From positions 5,332,001-5,396,000 of the forward strand of contig NZ_JAJFZL010000001.1 in NCBI RefSeq assembly GCF_020733635.1: a stretch of DNA of 64,000 nucleotides, written 5' to 3'. Made by a program: the position numbers and the translations under genes. Position 1 is the stretch's first letter; each line of letters begins with the position of its first letter. Source of the stretch: Nocardia spumae (GTDB lineage: Bacteria; Actinomycetota; Actinomycetes; Mycobacteriales; Mycobacteriaceae). Below, one piece after another: positions 53,779-63,409 of the stretch. The notes beneath the pieces are model-generated. The model did not search any database, was not told the DNA's origin, and saw nothing but the letters and a program-made list of their open reading frames with translations.

Positions 53779-54996
53779 TCAGGCGGCGTGGCCGACGTGA
53801 CGTGCCGAATCGCCGATGACGGCTTGTTCGTCGCCGATCAGCATGCGCAGGAACGCCTCCTGCTCCCGGCGACCGCGCGCGGCGGCCCGCTCGGCACCGC
53901 CCGGAACCGTCAGCGCGATACCGCTCCGGGTGAGATTCACCGGAATTCGCAGCAGCGGGTACCACGGGGGCATATACGCCGGCAGCCCGAGCTGCCGCAT
54001 CGCGGCCGGGCCCAGGAAGGCCGAGGCGACCGACAGGTGCTGAGCCCGCGCGATACGGCCGCGTAGCGCCGGCAGGTTGCGATAGTGCCAGCCCAGCGGA
54101 TCGTCGGCCATCGGCGTCGCCAGCTGGGGTGTGGTCTCGTCGGGATTGGTGATGGCCGTCATGCAGTGGTACAGAATCCGCACCGCGTCGACGAATCCGT
54201 CCGGCAGCCATTCGTCCTCGACGCCGATCAGCCAGCCCACGTACCGCGTCAGATGCGCACCGGCGTCGAGATCGGCGCGCCGGGGCACGATCCCCATCGG
54301 CATAGCGCCGATGAACGGGGCGATCAGCGCACCGACGAGCGTGGCCGCCATATCTGTCTGATTGATCGGCACACCCCACTCCGCCACATCCCAATCGGGC
54401 AGCGCCGCGACGTGGCGGCGGACGAAAGCGTGGATGAGCCGCACCCGCAGCGTCGAGCGATAGCCGAGACCGAGGGGCCGCATACCGTCGTCGGAGGTGA
54501 CATCCAGCGCCCACTGCAGCGTCTCCGCGAATCGCTTGGCCGGACCCTTCTCCAGCGCACCCGTGCGGATCAGCGTCTTGTTGAACCCGGACGCCAGATA
54601 TCCGCCCAGCAGCGAGACGTCGCGTGCGATGTAGAGCCCGTCGGTCCCGCCCATCCGGAAGACCTGCTCGGCCCGGCGGATCTTGTCCCAGTCGACCCAA
54701 TCCGGTACCGCTTCGTAGCGGGCGAAGAACGCGCGCAGCGGTTCCGGCGCGTCGGGGACGGCATCGAGTCCCTCGGCGAGGATGCGCTCGAACAGCGGAC
54801 GGGTGCGATCGGTGCCCTCGGCGGCCATCCAGTCGACCAGCCGATCCATCGGCTCGTCCCCGACCAGCAGTGCCCGGCCGAGTTCATCCCATTGCCCGGG
54901 CGACGGCGGGCCGATACGCAGCAGGGCGGCGAACGGACGCAGCCCGGGGACCTTGCGCGGGGAATCCGGATGCCGACGCGGGACGGTGGCGCTCAT
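53779..54996 (-). CDS. Oxygenase of the MpaB/DUF2236 (latex-clearing protein) family
   Basis: A 405-residue haem-b oxygenase-type protein. The family core shows GGYLASGFNKTLIRTGAL, a LRVRLIHAFVRRHVA helix carrying the likely proximal His and nearby Arg, and WGVPINQTDMAATLVG. Family members include fungal MpaB and the rubber oxygenase Lcp, which cleaves polyisoprene. The length matches Lcp, but no secretion signal is seen, so a cytoplasmic substrate is likelier. ATG 54996 has an AGGAGAG ribosome binding site. It is divergent from the mycothiol-type enzyme by 204 bases. Confidence 0.78.
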   Translation of the reverse strand: MSATVPRRHPDSPRKVPGLRPFAALLRIGPPSPGQWDELGRALLVGDEPMDRLVDWMAAEGTDRTRPLFERILAEGLDAVPDAPEPLRAFFARYEAVPDWVDWDKIRRAEQVFRMGGTDGLYIARDVSLLGGYLASGFNKTLIRTGALEKGPAKRFAETLQWALDVTSDDGMRPLGLGYRSTLRVRLIHAFVRRHVAALPDWDVAEWGVPINQTDMAATLVGALIAPFIGAMPMGIVPRRADLDAGAHLTRYVGWLIGVEDEWLPDGFVDAVRILYHCMTAITNPDETTPQLATPMADDPLGWHYRNLPALRGRIARAQHLSVASAFLGPAAMRQLGLPAYMPPWYPLLRIPVNLTRSGIALTVPGGAERAAARGRREQEAFLRMLIGDEQAVIGDSARHVGHAA

Positions 54997-55200
54997 TGCT
55001 GCACTCTCCTCACGCTGCACGCCGATGTGCAGCTGCGTATCCATTGTGCGCGGGCGAACCGGCGCGTTCACCACCGTCACACAAGGCTGTGAGATAAAAC
55101 TAGAAAAATTCACGCAGTGCGTCAAATGATCATCGAACACACCCGGAATCCGCGCGCATGCTGGCTCCCAGCGACCGGCAACCGGTAGCGTGCGGTTTTC

Positions 55201-55986
55201 ATGAGCTCGGTGTATCTGCCCGGCCTGAGCGAGGAACGCCGCGCCGTCGCCGAATTCTGCGCGGGGCTCGACGACGAACAGTGGGCCGCACCCAGCGCCG
55301 CGGCCGGCTGGTCGGTCGCCGAGGTGGTGATCCACATGACGATCACGGCCAGGTCGCTGGTCACTCCGAGCGCGGCCGCCTTCGTCGCCACCCGCGATCT
55401 GGAACGTCTCAACGAACAGCTGGTGGACGAGAGGCGTTCGTACACCACGAAACACGTCCTGCCGCAGTTCGAGACCTGGTCCCGGCGTGGCGAGCGGGCG
55501 CTGTCGGTGTTCACCGCACCGGGTCTGGGCCGCATCAGGATCCCGATCGGCGAACTGGGCTGGTACCCGCTGGATCTGATACCGGCGATGCTGATCTTCG
55601 ACTGGCACACCCATCTGCGCCACGACATCGCGCCGGCGCTCGACCTGGCACCGCCTTCGACCGATCCGCTACGGATGCACGCCATCGCCACCTGGCTCGC
55701 CGTGCTGCTGGAACGATCGCACCGCGAGGCTCTGGCCTGGCTCGATGCTCCCGTTGCGATCACGCTGACCGGCCCCGGCGGCGGCACCTGGCGAATCGAA
55801 CCCCGCGGCGGACGCCTGCGGGTCAGGCCGGGCGCCGCGGCCGGCGCGGCCGCCCATATCGCCGCCCTCGCGCTGGAATTCCCGCAGTGGGCCACCCGGC
55901 GGCTGCCGTGGCGGGCATGCGCCGTCGCGATCACCGGCGACCGCGAACTCGGCGCCCGCGTACTCGACTCGATCAATCTGGTCTGA
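55201..55986 (+). CDS. Maleylpyruvate isomerase-type mycothiol-dependent enzyme
   Basis: A 261-residue DinB-fold metalloprotein. The N-terminal MDMPI domain has three His in suitable places (VVIHMTITA near 48, DWHTHLRHD near 143-147), matching the Zn site of mycothiol-dependent maleylpyruvate isomerase. The C-terminal part (ITLTGPGGGTWRIEPRGG, ITGDRELGARVLDSIN) resembles the accessory SCP2-like domain. Mycothiol is the actinobacterial thiol, so this supports the taxonomic assignment. The specific isomerase or S-transferase reaction is unknown. Confidence 0.8.
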   Translation: MSSVYLPGLSEERRAVAEFCAGLDDEQWAAPSAAAGWSVAEVVIHMTITARSLVTPSAAAFVATRDLERLNEQLVDERRSYTTKHVLPQFETWSRRGERALSVFTAPGLGRIRIPIGELGWYPLDLIPAMLIFDWHTHLRHDIAPALDLAPPSTDPLRMHAIATWLAVLLERSHREALAWLDAPVAITLTGPGGGTWRIEPRGGRLRVRPGAAAGAAAHIAALALEFPQWATRRLPWRACAVAITGDRELGARVLDSINLV

Positions 55987-56109
55987 GCCGCCGACAGCCA
56001 CCGCAGGGGCTTACGACGTGGGCGTACAGTGGTGCTTCACAAGATCGGCGCCGGGTCCGGTGCGCGGTATTTCCGGTGGGCCGGTTCTCGAGCGGTAGAG
56101 GGGTTTCGA

Positions 56110-56913
56110 GTGGACAGGCCAGCGTGGGCACCCGAAGGCGTGGATATGAACCGGGCGAGCCCCGCCCGGATGTACGACGCGCTCCTGGGTGGTTCGCACA
56201 ATTTCGAGATCGACCGGCAGGCCGCCGCCGAGGGTCGGCAGATGGTTCCGGATCTGCCCCGCCTGGCGCTCAGTAATCGCGCCTTCCTGCGCCGGGCCGT
56301 GCGATTCATGATCGATTCCGGGGTCCGGCAGTTCCTCGATGTCGGTTCGGGCATTCCCACCGCGGGCAACGTGCACGAGGTCGCGCAGGAGATCGACCCG
56401 GCCACGCGGGTGCTCTACGTCGATATCGACCCGGTGGCGGTGACCCATGCGGCCACGATCCTGCACGGCAACGACCGCGCGGATGCCATCGAGGCAGATC
56501 TACGCAAACCCGATGAACTACTCGCTGCCGCCCGCGGCACCGGGCTGATCGACTTCGACCGCCCCGTGGGTGTGCTGCTGGTGGCGGTTCTGCATCTGCT
56601 GCAGGACGAGGAGCATCCGCGCGAGATGGTCGCCGCCCTGCGCGCGGCGGTACCCGCCGGCAGCTATGTGGCCATCTCCCACCTGAGCTCCGCGCAGCGT
56701 CCCGAGGCCGCGGCCCGCATCCACGAGGAGTCCACCAGCGGTATCGGAATCCGCTTCCGCGACCGTATCTCGATCACCGAGATGTTCACCGGATGGGACC
56801 TGGTCGAACCGGGCGTGGTCGAACTACCCTTGTGGCGGCCGGAATCCGAACGCGACCTCCACGAAACCCCTGGACGTTCCCTGGGTTTGGCGGGCGTGGG
56901 GCGCAAGGCGTGA
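56110..56913 (+). CDS. SAM-dependent methyltransferase, DUF574 type
   Basis: A 267-residue methyltransferase-like protein of the large actinobacterial DUF574/SAV2177 group. The family's opening stretch is NRASPARMYDALLGGSHNFEID. Motif I is FLDVGSGIPTAGNVHEVA, and LYVDIDPVAVTHA follows. GTG 56110 has an AGAGGGG ribosome binding site. Family members are numerous in streptomycetes and Nocardia but lack a settled substrate. It is 31 bases upstream of the PAS-GGDEF gene, probably one transcript. Confidence 0.85.
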   Translation: MDRPAWAPEGVDMNRASPARMYDALLGGSHNFEIDRQAAAEGRQMVPDLPRLALSNRAFLRRAVRFMIDSGVRQFLDVGSGIPTAGNVHEVAQEIDPATRVLYVDIDPVAVTHAATILHGNDRADAIEADLRKPDELLAAARGTGLIDFDRPVGVLLVAVLHLLQDEEHPREMVAALRAAVPAGSYVAISHLSSAQRPEAAARIHEESTSGIGIRFRDRISITEMFTGWDLVEPGVVELPLWRPESERDLHETPGRSLGLAGVGRKA

Positions 56914-56944
56914 CGGGGCACACGGGATAGGCAGGGGCTGCAGG

Positions 56945-58240
56945 GTGGGTTCGCAGGAGCTGGCGGCGCGATGGGCCGACGCACTCGACGGCGTGGTCGC
57001 GCCGACGCTGACGCGAACTCAGATCGAAACCCTGCTGACGGGCCTGTGCGAGGAGTTGCTGGGCGCGTTGCGCGGCACCACCGGGGTCGAGAGCGCCCGG
57101 CTGGCCGCGGCCGCACTGGTCGCCGCGAACTATCGCGACGAGGCCGCGGTGAGCCGATCGATCTCGGTGATCTGCCGGGATATGGTCGCCGAGGTCTGTC
57201 CCGACCCCGGCCCGCCCGACGGCACGGCGGTGCGCGACCGCGCCGTCACTCTCGCCGGGGAGTTCGCCGCCGGATTCACCGCGGCCCTGCGCACCGCCGC
57301 CCTCGCCGAACAGGAGACCACGCTGACCGCGGCACTGGCCGCGGTCCGTGAGGAACAGGCGCAGCGGCAACTGTCGGAGGCGCGGTTCGGTGCGATCTTC
57401 GCCGGCGCCTCGGTGGGGATCGGCACCATCGACGCCGCCACCGGAAGGGTCCGCGACGTCAATGCCGCCTTCGCGGAAATGCTCGGCGTGCCGGCCGATG
57501 CGATCGTCGGCCGCTCGGTGGCCGCGGTACTGGGACAGGACAACCTCGGCGAGGCCTACGTCCAGTTCCAGCAGTTGCTAACCGGCGCGCTCGACCGGTT
57601 CCGGCTCGAGACCTCGCTCACCCGGCCGGACGGTCACCACTCCGATATCGACCTGTCGATGTCGGTGGTGCGCGATGCGCGCGGCAGGGTGCGATTCCTC
57701 ATCGGGGTGGCCGTCGACATCACCGAGCGCAAGGCCCTGGCCGACCGGCTCTGGCACGACGCCCATCACGACGATCTGACCGGTCTGGCGAATCGGCTGC
57801 TGTTCTTCGATCGGCTGGCGCGCGCCGTGCCCCCGATCGGCCTGTGCTACCTGGATCTGGACGGATTCAAGGAGATCAACGACGATTACGGCCACACCAT
57901 CGGCGACCGGGTACTGCGCGTGGTCGCCGAGCGTCTGGGCGCGGCGGCGGGCCCGGACGGTCTGGCCGCGCGCATCGGCGGTGACGAATTCATCGTGCTG
58001 ATCGAACGGTGTGACGACGAGGAGCAGCTGGTCGCGGTGTCGGGGCGGCTGCTGGCCGCACTCGCCGAACCCGTCCGGGTGGCGGACCGCTCGATCTCGG
58101 TGGGCGCATCGATCGGCACCGCGCTGGTCACCCGTCATCCCGATGCCGTCGACGACCTCATGCACGCGGTGGACACCGCGATGTATCGCAACAAGAGCGC
58201 GCGCAACCGGCCCAGCGGCCGCTCGCGCCAGCATCAGTAG
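56945..58240 (+). CDS. PAS-GGDEF diguanylate cyclase
   Basis: A 431-residue cytoplasmic signalling protein. Residues 1-140 are a helical sensor-type domain found in streptomycete cyclases, residues about 145-260 form a PAS domain (FGAIFAGASVGIGTID, GVAVDITERKALAD), and residues about 265-425 the GGDEF domain with DDLTGLANR, YLDLDGFKEINDDYGHTIGD and IGGDEF. The inhibitory RxxD site is absent (AGPD). GTG 56945 follows the methyltransferase by 31 bases. It is the second GGDEF protein in the window. Confidence 0.88.
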   Translation: MGSQELAARWADALDGVVAPTLTRTQIETLLTGLCEELLGALRGTTGVESARLAAAALVAANYRDEAAVSRSISVICRDMVAEVCPDPGPPDGTAVRDRAVTLAGEFAAGFTAALRTAALAEQETTLTAALAAVREEQAQRQLSEARFGAIFAGASVGIGTIDAATGRVRDVNAAFAEMLGVPADAIVGRSVAAVLGQDNLGEAYVQFQQLLTGALDRFRLETSLTRPDGHHSDIDLSMSVVRDARGRVRFLIGVAVDITERKALADRLWHDAHHDDLTGLANRLLFFDRLARAVPPIGLCYLDLDGFKEINDDYGHTIGDRVLRVVAERLGAAAGPDGLAARIGGDEFIVLIERCDDEEQLVAVSGRLLAALAEPVRVADRSISVGASIGTALVTRHPDAVDDLMHAVDTAMYRNKSARNRPSGRSRQHQ

Positions 58241-58246
58241 GCGACG

Positions 58247-58681
58247 TCACCGGGGCGCCGGCTCCGCCCCGGCCGCGAAATCGGCGCGGGCGTCCTCGGC
58301 GCGACCGTGGTCGGCGACGAACCCCGCACAGTCGCGACATTCGGCGATGATCGGATGCCGGCACTCGGCGATATGGGCGAGAAATCGATCGGTGGCCTCG
58401 AACAGCTCGATCCGCCGACGCAGCCGGGCGCGCTCGTCGGCGAGCAACGCCAGCCGAGCCCCGTGCTCGGACAGCCCGAGTTCGCGAATCCGGCGCAGCG
58501 ACAAACCGGTGCGCTGCAGCGTCCTGATCAGCCGGGCGCGATCGAGCGTCTGCTCGTCGTAGGCGCGGTGGCCGGACCCGCTGCGCGGCGGGCGCAGCAA
58601 CCCGACCGATTCCCAATGCCGCAGCACATGTGCCTCGACACCGATCGCCACCGCGGCGTCTCCGATCTTCAGACCGTCCAT
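58247..58681 (-). CDS. MerR-family regulator
   Basis: A 144-residue MerR-type activator: winged helix KIGDAAVAIGVEAHVLRHWE, then the R-x-Y segment HRAYDEQTLDRARLIRTLQ, a dimerisation helix, and a Cys-containing C-terminus (AECRHP, AECRDCAGF: three Cys). The Cys cluster could bind a metal or sense thiols. It is divergent from the metallo-beta-lactamase fold gene, with a palindrome centred in a 19-bp promoter spacer between them. Convergent with the PAS-GGDEF gene, 6 bases apart. Confidence 0.87.
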   Translation of the reverse strand: MDGLKIGDAAVAIGVEAHVLRHWESVGLLRPPRSGSGHRAYDEQTLDRARLIRTLQRTGLSLRRIRELGLSEHGARLALLADERARLRRRIELFEATDRFLAHIAECRHPIIAECRDCAGFVADHGRAEDARADFAAGAEPAPR

Positions 58682-58690
58682 CTCGGCCCC

Positions 58691-58721
58691 TTTACTTCAT
58701 GTCGACATCAAGTTTTATGGT
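58691..58721 (+). promoter_or_regulatory. MerR-type promoter with 19-bp spacer and operator
   Basis: TTTACT (58691-58696), 19 bases, TATGGT (58716-58721). The near-perfect 20-bp palindrome ACTTCATGTCGACATCAAGT (58694-58713, one mismatched pair) fills the spacer. Over-long spacers with a dyad in the middle are the hallmark of MerR-activated promoters; it points at the MBL gene. Confidence 0.7.
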
Positions 58722-58808
58722 GCCACGAGACGCGACGACAGGCCCGTCGTCGGCGGCCGATCACAGAACGGATGTGCACTCATGCCGGATCCGGCGAGAA
58801 GACCCACC

Positions 58809-59750
58809 ATGCTCGAATGTTGCGGTGCCGCCATCGATTCCGTACGCGGTCTGGTGCTGCCCCGGCGCCGGGACGCGCGGTTCGAGGCCACCGTCACCGA
58901 TGCCGGGCTGCCCGAGCCGCGGGGCACGGTGTCGGTGCGGGCGCTGCCCCAGGTGCCCCGATCGGTGCCGACGCCGGCGGTCGTCGAGGGCACGTTCAGC
59001 CCGCGCCGGATCGACAACGCGCTCACGGCGTTCGTCATCGAACATCCGCAGGCTCGATTCGTGGTCGACCCCGGGGTCTGCCTCGATGCCGAAGCACGCG
59101 CGATCGCGCAACTGCCGGCGGTGCTGCGGGTCGCGGTCCGGCCCCCGGCCGGCACCGTCGCGACGATCACCTCGCTGCGTGCACACGAATCACGACCGGT
59201 CGATTTCGCACTTCCCACCCACGCGCACTGGGACCACGTCTGTGGCCTGCTGGATCTGCCGGACCTGCCCGTGCACCTGCATCGGACCGAACGACACTGG
59301 ATCGAGTCCGGAGCGGTCGCGCCCGTGGGAGGCGTCCGCGACGCACTGCGGGATCGGCCGATCGTCGACTACGAGCTCGACGGGCCACCGGTCCTGACCT
59401 TCACCCGCAGCCACGATCTGTTCGGCGACGGCACCGTCGTGCTGGTCGATCTGGCCGGACACACCCCCGGCAGCGTCGGCATCCTCGCCCACACCCGCCG
59501 CGGCTGGGTACTGCTCGCCGGGGACGCCGCCTGGCACGGCCTGCAGATCGAGAAGATTCGCCAGAAGGCCGGTTATCCGGGCAACTTCGCCGACGACGAC
59601 CGGGACGCGACCTTCCGCACCCTGCACCGCCTGCATCTGGCGCGCACCGCCGTGACCATCGTCGCGACACACGATCACGCCGCCGCACAGCAACTGCTGC
59701 CCGGGCACGACGGGCACGGCGATTGCGGGGACGTCGCGGACGGAGGCTGA
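58809..59750 (+). CDS. Metallo-beta-lactamase fold hydrolase
   Basis: A 313-residue Zn hydrolase of the MBL superfamily. The metal ligands are seen in THAHWDH (HxHxDH, about residues 136-142), GHTPGS, GDAAWH and THDHA. Family members hydrolyse lactones, thioesters or lactamases-type substrates; this one most resembles quorum-quenching lactonase/glyoxalase-type proteins in layout but has a longer N-terminus. ATG 58809 has a GAGAAG ribosome binding site; ATG 58782 is an alternative. Probably induced by the divergent MerR protein. Confidence 0.83.
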   Translation: MLECCGAAIDSVRGLVLPRRRDARFEATVTDAGLPEPRGTVSVRALPQVPRSVPTPAVVEGTFSPRRIDNALTAFVIEHPQARFVVDPGVCLDAEARAIAQLPAVLRVAVRPPAGTVATITSLRAHESRPVDFALPTHAHWDHVCGLLDLPDLPVHLHRTERHWIESGAVAPVGGVRDALRDRPIVDYELDGPPVLTFTRSHDLFGDGTVVLVDLAGHTPGSVGILAHTRRGWVLLAGDAAWHGLQIEKIRQKAGYPGNFADDDRDATFRTLHRLHLARTAVTIVATHDHAAAQQLLPGHDGHGDCGDVADGG

Positions 59751-59833
59751 ACACCGGACGCGTCCGACCGGCCGGTCCAGCACCCCCGGGGTGGCTATGG
59801 ACCGGCCGACACCCCGGCGGCGACCATGTCGAT

Positions 59834-60907
59834 ATGACCTCCACCGCGTACGTCCCCGCCCTGGCCGGCCGAGAATTCGAGCTCGGCACCACCTATCTCG
59901 ACACCGCCTCCTACGGCATCCCACCGGCCCGCGCCTTCGCGGCGGTGCGTGAGGTTCTCGACGGCTGGGCGAGCGGACACCGCGCACCGTCGCGATTCGA
60001 CGATCACGTCGACCGCCTGCGCGCGGTGTACGCGCGATTGCTCGGCGGCGCGACCACCGACGATGTGGCGATCGGCGGATCGGCCGCCGCGCTGATCGGA
60101 CCCGCCGCCGCGGCCCTGGAACCGGGCGCCGAAGTCCTCGTCGCCGCGGGGGATTTCGCCTCGGTCCCCAATCCGTTCCGCTATCGCGGCGATCTGCGGG
60201 TCCGCACCGTCGCGCTGGAGCACCTCGCCGAGGAGGTGCGACCGGAGACCGCGCTGGTGGCGTGCAGTCTCGTCCAATCGGCCGACGGCCGCACCGTCGA
60301 TCCGGTGGCGCTGCGGGCGGCGACCCGGGCACACGACGCGTTGCTGCTGTTCGATATCTCGCAGGCCGGCGGCTGGCTGCCGCTTCGTTTCGCCGACGCC
60401 GACATCTGGGTGTGCGCGAGTTTCAAATGGCTGCTCGGCGCCCGCAGTGTGGGCCTGCTCGCGATGGGACCGGAGGCCGCGGCACGGCTGCGGCCGAATG
60501 CCCCGGGCTGGTACGCGGCCGCCGATCGCTGGACGGAAATGTATGCGCCACAACGGCTCGCCGATACCGCGCGCCGATTCGACGCCACCCCCGACTGGCT
60601 CGGTGTGGTGGGCGCGCTGGCCGGGGCCGAACTGCTCGAGGAACTGACGATTCCGGTGGTCGAGGCCCACGACCTGGCACTGGCCGACCGATTCCGTGCC
60701 GGGCTCGGTGCCCTCGGGCTCACACCGGTACCCGGCCGCTCGCCCATCGTCACGATTCCCGGCGCCGCCCCGGCCGCCGAAACACTGGCCGCGGCCGGGA
60801 TCGTCACCACGGCACGCGGCGGTGGGCTGCGGGTGTCGTTCCACCTCCACAACGATTCCGACGACGTCGATCGAATACTGAAGGCGCTGGGCGACAGCGG
60901 ACTGTGA
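59834..60907 (+). CDS. Class V PLP-dependent aminotransferase-like enzyme
   Basis: A 357-residue PLP enzyme of fold type I, class V (SufS/isopenicillin epimerase-like). The PLP Lys is in ASFKWLLGARSVG, the ring-N Asp in LLFDISQAGG, and the N-terminal domain begins TTYLDTASYGIPP, as in cysteine desulfurase-type proteins. No active-site Cys loop is evident, so desulfurase activity is unlikely. ATG 59834 comes 83 bases after the MBL stop. It is tail-to-tail with the LuxR-type gene, with adjoining stops. Substrate unknown. Confidence 0.83.
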   Translation: MTSTAYVPALAGREFELGTTYLDTASYGIPPARAFAAVREVLDGWASGHRAPSRFDDHVDRLRAVYARLLGGATTDDVAIGGSAAALIGPAAAALEPGAEVLVAAGDFASVPNPFRYRGDLRVRTVALEHLAEEVRPETALVACSLVQSADGRTVDPVALRAATRAHDALLLFDISQAGGWLPLRFADADIWVCASFKWLLGARSVGLLAMGPEAAARLRPNAPGWYAAADRWTEMYAPQRLADTARRFDATPDWLGVVGALAGAELLEELTIPVVEAHDLALADRFRAGLGALGLTPVPGRSPIVTIPGAAPAAETLAAAGIVTTARGGGLRVSFHLHNDSDDVDRILKALGDSGL

Positions 60908-63409
60908 TCAGGAGGTCTTGCGCCACCGTCCCGGCGGCTGCCGCGATTCGACCCCGACCCGTTCGCGCAGTTCGGCGGGAATCCGGTCGATGATCGCCGA
61001 CCGGTCCGCGGCGGCCAGTTTCCGGCGGATCGTGGCGACCTGGGCGTCGACCGTGCGCACCGAGGTGCCGCGTCGCATCGCGACCGCGCTGTTGGTCCAG
61101 CCCGCGGCCACCAGGATCGCGATATCGCGTTCCGCGGGCGAGAGTTCCTGCCACCGTACGTCGTTCGGATCGGCGTCGTCTCGGTCCGAGATGGACAGCC
61201 GGCCCAGGAAGTACCGCTGCAATTCGTCATCCTCGGGCCGCAACCGGGTGCCGCGGCGTAGCGCCGCGGCATAGCGCTGCGGACCCAGGACCGCCGTGGC
61301 CGCCACCCGGGCCGCTTGCGATCCCGCGATCACCAGCGGCACCCGGTCCGAGGCGATCCCCATCGAACGATGGAGTGCGGCGGTGCCACCCTGCAGATAC
61401 GCGATCTCGCGCGCGGCGGCGGCGAGATCCGCGCTGCGAGCGCCGGATTCGGTCCGGCGCGTCAGCGTCGTGGCCAGCGCGACCGTGCTGTAGTGGATGA
61501 TCCAGCCCGCGGTCCAGGTATCGCCGCGCTCGAGATGTTGCGCCACCGCTTCGCGCCCGCGGCGCACCGCATCCTCGGGGTCGCCGTAGCGGCTGGCCGC
61601 GACCAGCACCGCGAACTCGGCCCAGGACATCGCCCACACCGCATCGGTCTTCGCGGCGTCCTCGAGGTGGCCGCGCACCACCTGTTCGGCTGTCTCCGGC
61701 GGTGCCAGACTGGCCGCGGCGAGCACGGTGAACAGCTCGCTGCGCTGCCTGCCGCCGCGGTCACCGGCCGCCGCGAATTTTTCCCGGGCGCGAGACAACA
61801 CGTCGATCGACCGCAGATCCAGATGGATCAGGAACAGTTCCAGGCCCCAGGTGAACTCCATCTCGGCCGGCAAGCCGATATCGGTGGCGCTGTAGTCTCG
61901 CCATTCGCCCTGGAGCACCGGATCGGTCAGGCATTCCGCGGCACATTCGTTCAGCAGGCGAGCGGTGTAGTCGAAACGTCCCTGCCACACCGCGATCCAG
62001 CCGATCAGCGCCTTGGCCGAGATCCGCAACGCCGACAGTTCCGGATCGTCACCGACCACGGCCAGCGCGCGTTCGGCCAGACCGCCGACCGCCCGGTTGG
62101 TGCCGGTGAGGAACGGGACCCGCAACGCCATGGCCACCGTGACGATCTCGAGTCCGATCACCGCCTCGCCCGGATCGGAGAGGCTGCTCTCCACGGCGAG
62201 CAGCACATCGTCCCAGGCCGCACGGGCCCAGTTGATCCACTGCAGTTCGTCCGGGCCGTACCACATGGCCCGGCCCGCGACGACCTTGTCGCGGAAGTAC
62301 CGGCGATGGCGGGCGAGCAACCGGGATTCCGACAGCGCCTCCGGTTCGTCGGGCCGTTCCCGCAGCCGGGTGCGGGCGAAGACCCGCACGCTCTCGGGCA
62401 GGAAGTAGCCCACCGCGGTGGTCGTCATCCGAGTCGAGACCAATGACCGTTCGACCAGCCGCTGCAGGGTGACCTCGATCATCGATTCCGGTAGCTCGGC
62501 ATCGGCGCAGACCGCGGTGATCGCACTGTGTTCGACACCGCCGCACCGGATCTCGTCATCGCCGGGGTCGAATCCGGCCGCGAAGACCGACATCCGATCG
62601 AGCAGGAGGCGTTCGGGGGCGCTACACAATCCGTAGGACCACGCGATGACATCACCGACGCTGCGATGACGTTCCTCGTCCCCCGCGCGCACACCCGACG
62701 ACCAGCCCATCCACGCCTCGGATCCCGCGCCGGTGAGATCGCGCAGCAGCTCGGCCGCGGGCCGATAGCGCAATCTGGCCGCCGCGAGCCGGATGAACAG
62801 CGGATTGTTGTCCACATGCCGGCAGATGCGGGCGGCGAGGTCGAGCGTCGCCGGATCGTCGGGTATCGGGCGGCCGGTCAGTTCCGCGCGGCGGCGAAAC
62901 AGTTCCAGCGCATGGTCGTGGGTGAGCGGCTGTACCGGCACCAGCCGTTCGTCGGTCCAGCCGATCGGCTCCCGGCTGGTCGCCACGACCGTCACCTCCG
63001 GCAGCAGGGTGAGCAGCTCCACGGCGAGGCGCGCGACCGCGTTCAGGACGTGTTCACAGTTGTCGAGAACCAGGATCGGGCGCTGCGATTCGAAAGCGAT
63101 GAAGGCATCGACCAGGCATTCCTCGGCACGGCGACCGGTCAGATCGGTCGGCGCGACGGTGCGCACGATCTCCTCGACAATCGCCTCGACATCGGATCCG
63201 GTTTCCAAGCGCGCCAGCCGGACCCACAGCACCCGGTCGCGGCCGGGACGCTGATACCGGCGCAGCGCCTCGGTCGCCAGGCTGGTCTTGCCGATGCCGC
63301 CCGGGCCCAGCAGGGTGATCAGCCGCGGCCCGCCGGGAGCCAGCAGCTCGGTGATCCGCCGCAGTTCCCCACCACGACCGACGAATTGCGGAATCCTGGG
63401 CTCGATCAC
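60908..63409 (-). CDS. LuxR-type STAND ATPase regulator
   Basis: An 833-residue regulator. Residues 1-330 are a P-loop NTPase (Walker A GPGGIGKTS, Walker B PILVLDNCEHV, sensor ATSREP), followed by a helical repeat region (about 350-740) and a C-terminal LuxR helix-turn-helix (LSPAERDIAILVAAGWTN, then VRTVDAQVATIRRKL). Such proteins integrate a ligand signal with ATP hydrolysis to activate transcription, as in the MalT/AfsR-like group. The start overlaps the end of the upstream paralogue (4 bases), so the two are co-transcribed. Target genes are unknown. Confidence 0.85.
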   Translation of the reverse strand: MIEPRIPQFVGRGGELRRITELLAPGGPRLITLLGPGGIGKTSLATEALRRYQRPGRDRVLWVRLARLETGSDVEAIVEEIVRTVAPTDLTGRRAEECLVDAFIAFESQRPILVLDNCEHVLNAVARLAVELLTLLPEVTVVATSREPIGWTDERLVPVQPLTHDHALELFRRRAELTGRPIPDDPATLDLAARICRHVDNNPLFIRLAAARLRYRPAAELLRDLTGAGSEAWMGWSSGVRAGDEERHRSVGDVIAWSYGLCSAPERLLLDRMSVFAAGFDPGDDEIRCGGVEHSAITAVCADAELPESMIEVTLQRLVERSLVSTRMTTTAVGYFLPESVRVFARTRLRERPDEPEALSESRLLARHRRYFRDKVVAGRAMWYGPDELQWINWARAAWDDVLLAVESSLSDPGEAVIGLEIVTVAMALRVPFLTGTNRAVGGLAERALAVVGDDPELSALRISAKALIGWIAVWQGRFDYTARLLNECAAECLTDPVLQGEWRDYSATDIGLPAEMEFTWGLELFLIHLDLRSIDVLSRAREKFAAAGDRGGRQRSELFTVLAAASLAPPETAEQVVRGHLEDAAKTDAVWAMSWAEFAVLVAASRYGDPEDAVRRGREAVAQHLERGDTWTAGWIIHYSTVALATTLTRRTESGARSADLAAAAREIAYLQGGTAALHRSMGIASDRVPLVIAGSQAARVAATAVLGPQRYAAALRRGTRLRPEDDELQRYFLGRLSISDRDDADPNDVRWQELSPAERDIAILVAAGWTNSAVAMRRGTSVRTVDAQVATIRRKLAAADRSAIIDRIPAELRERVGVESRQPPGRWRKTS

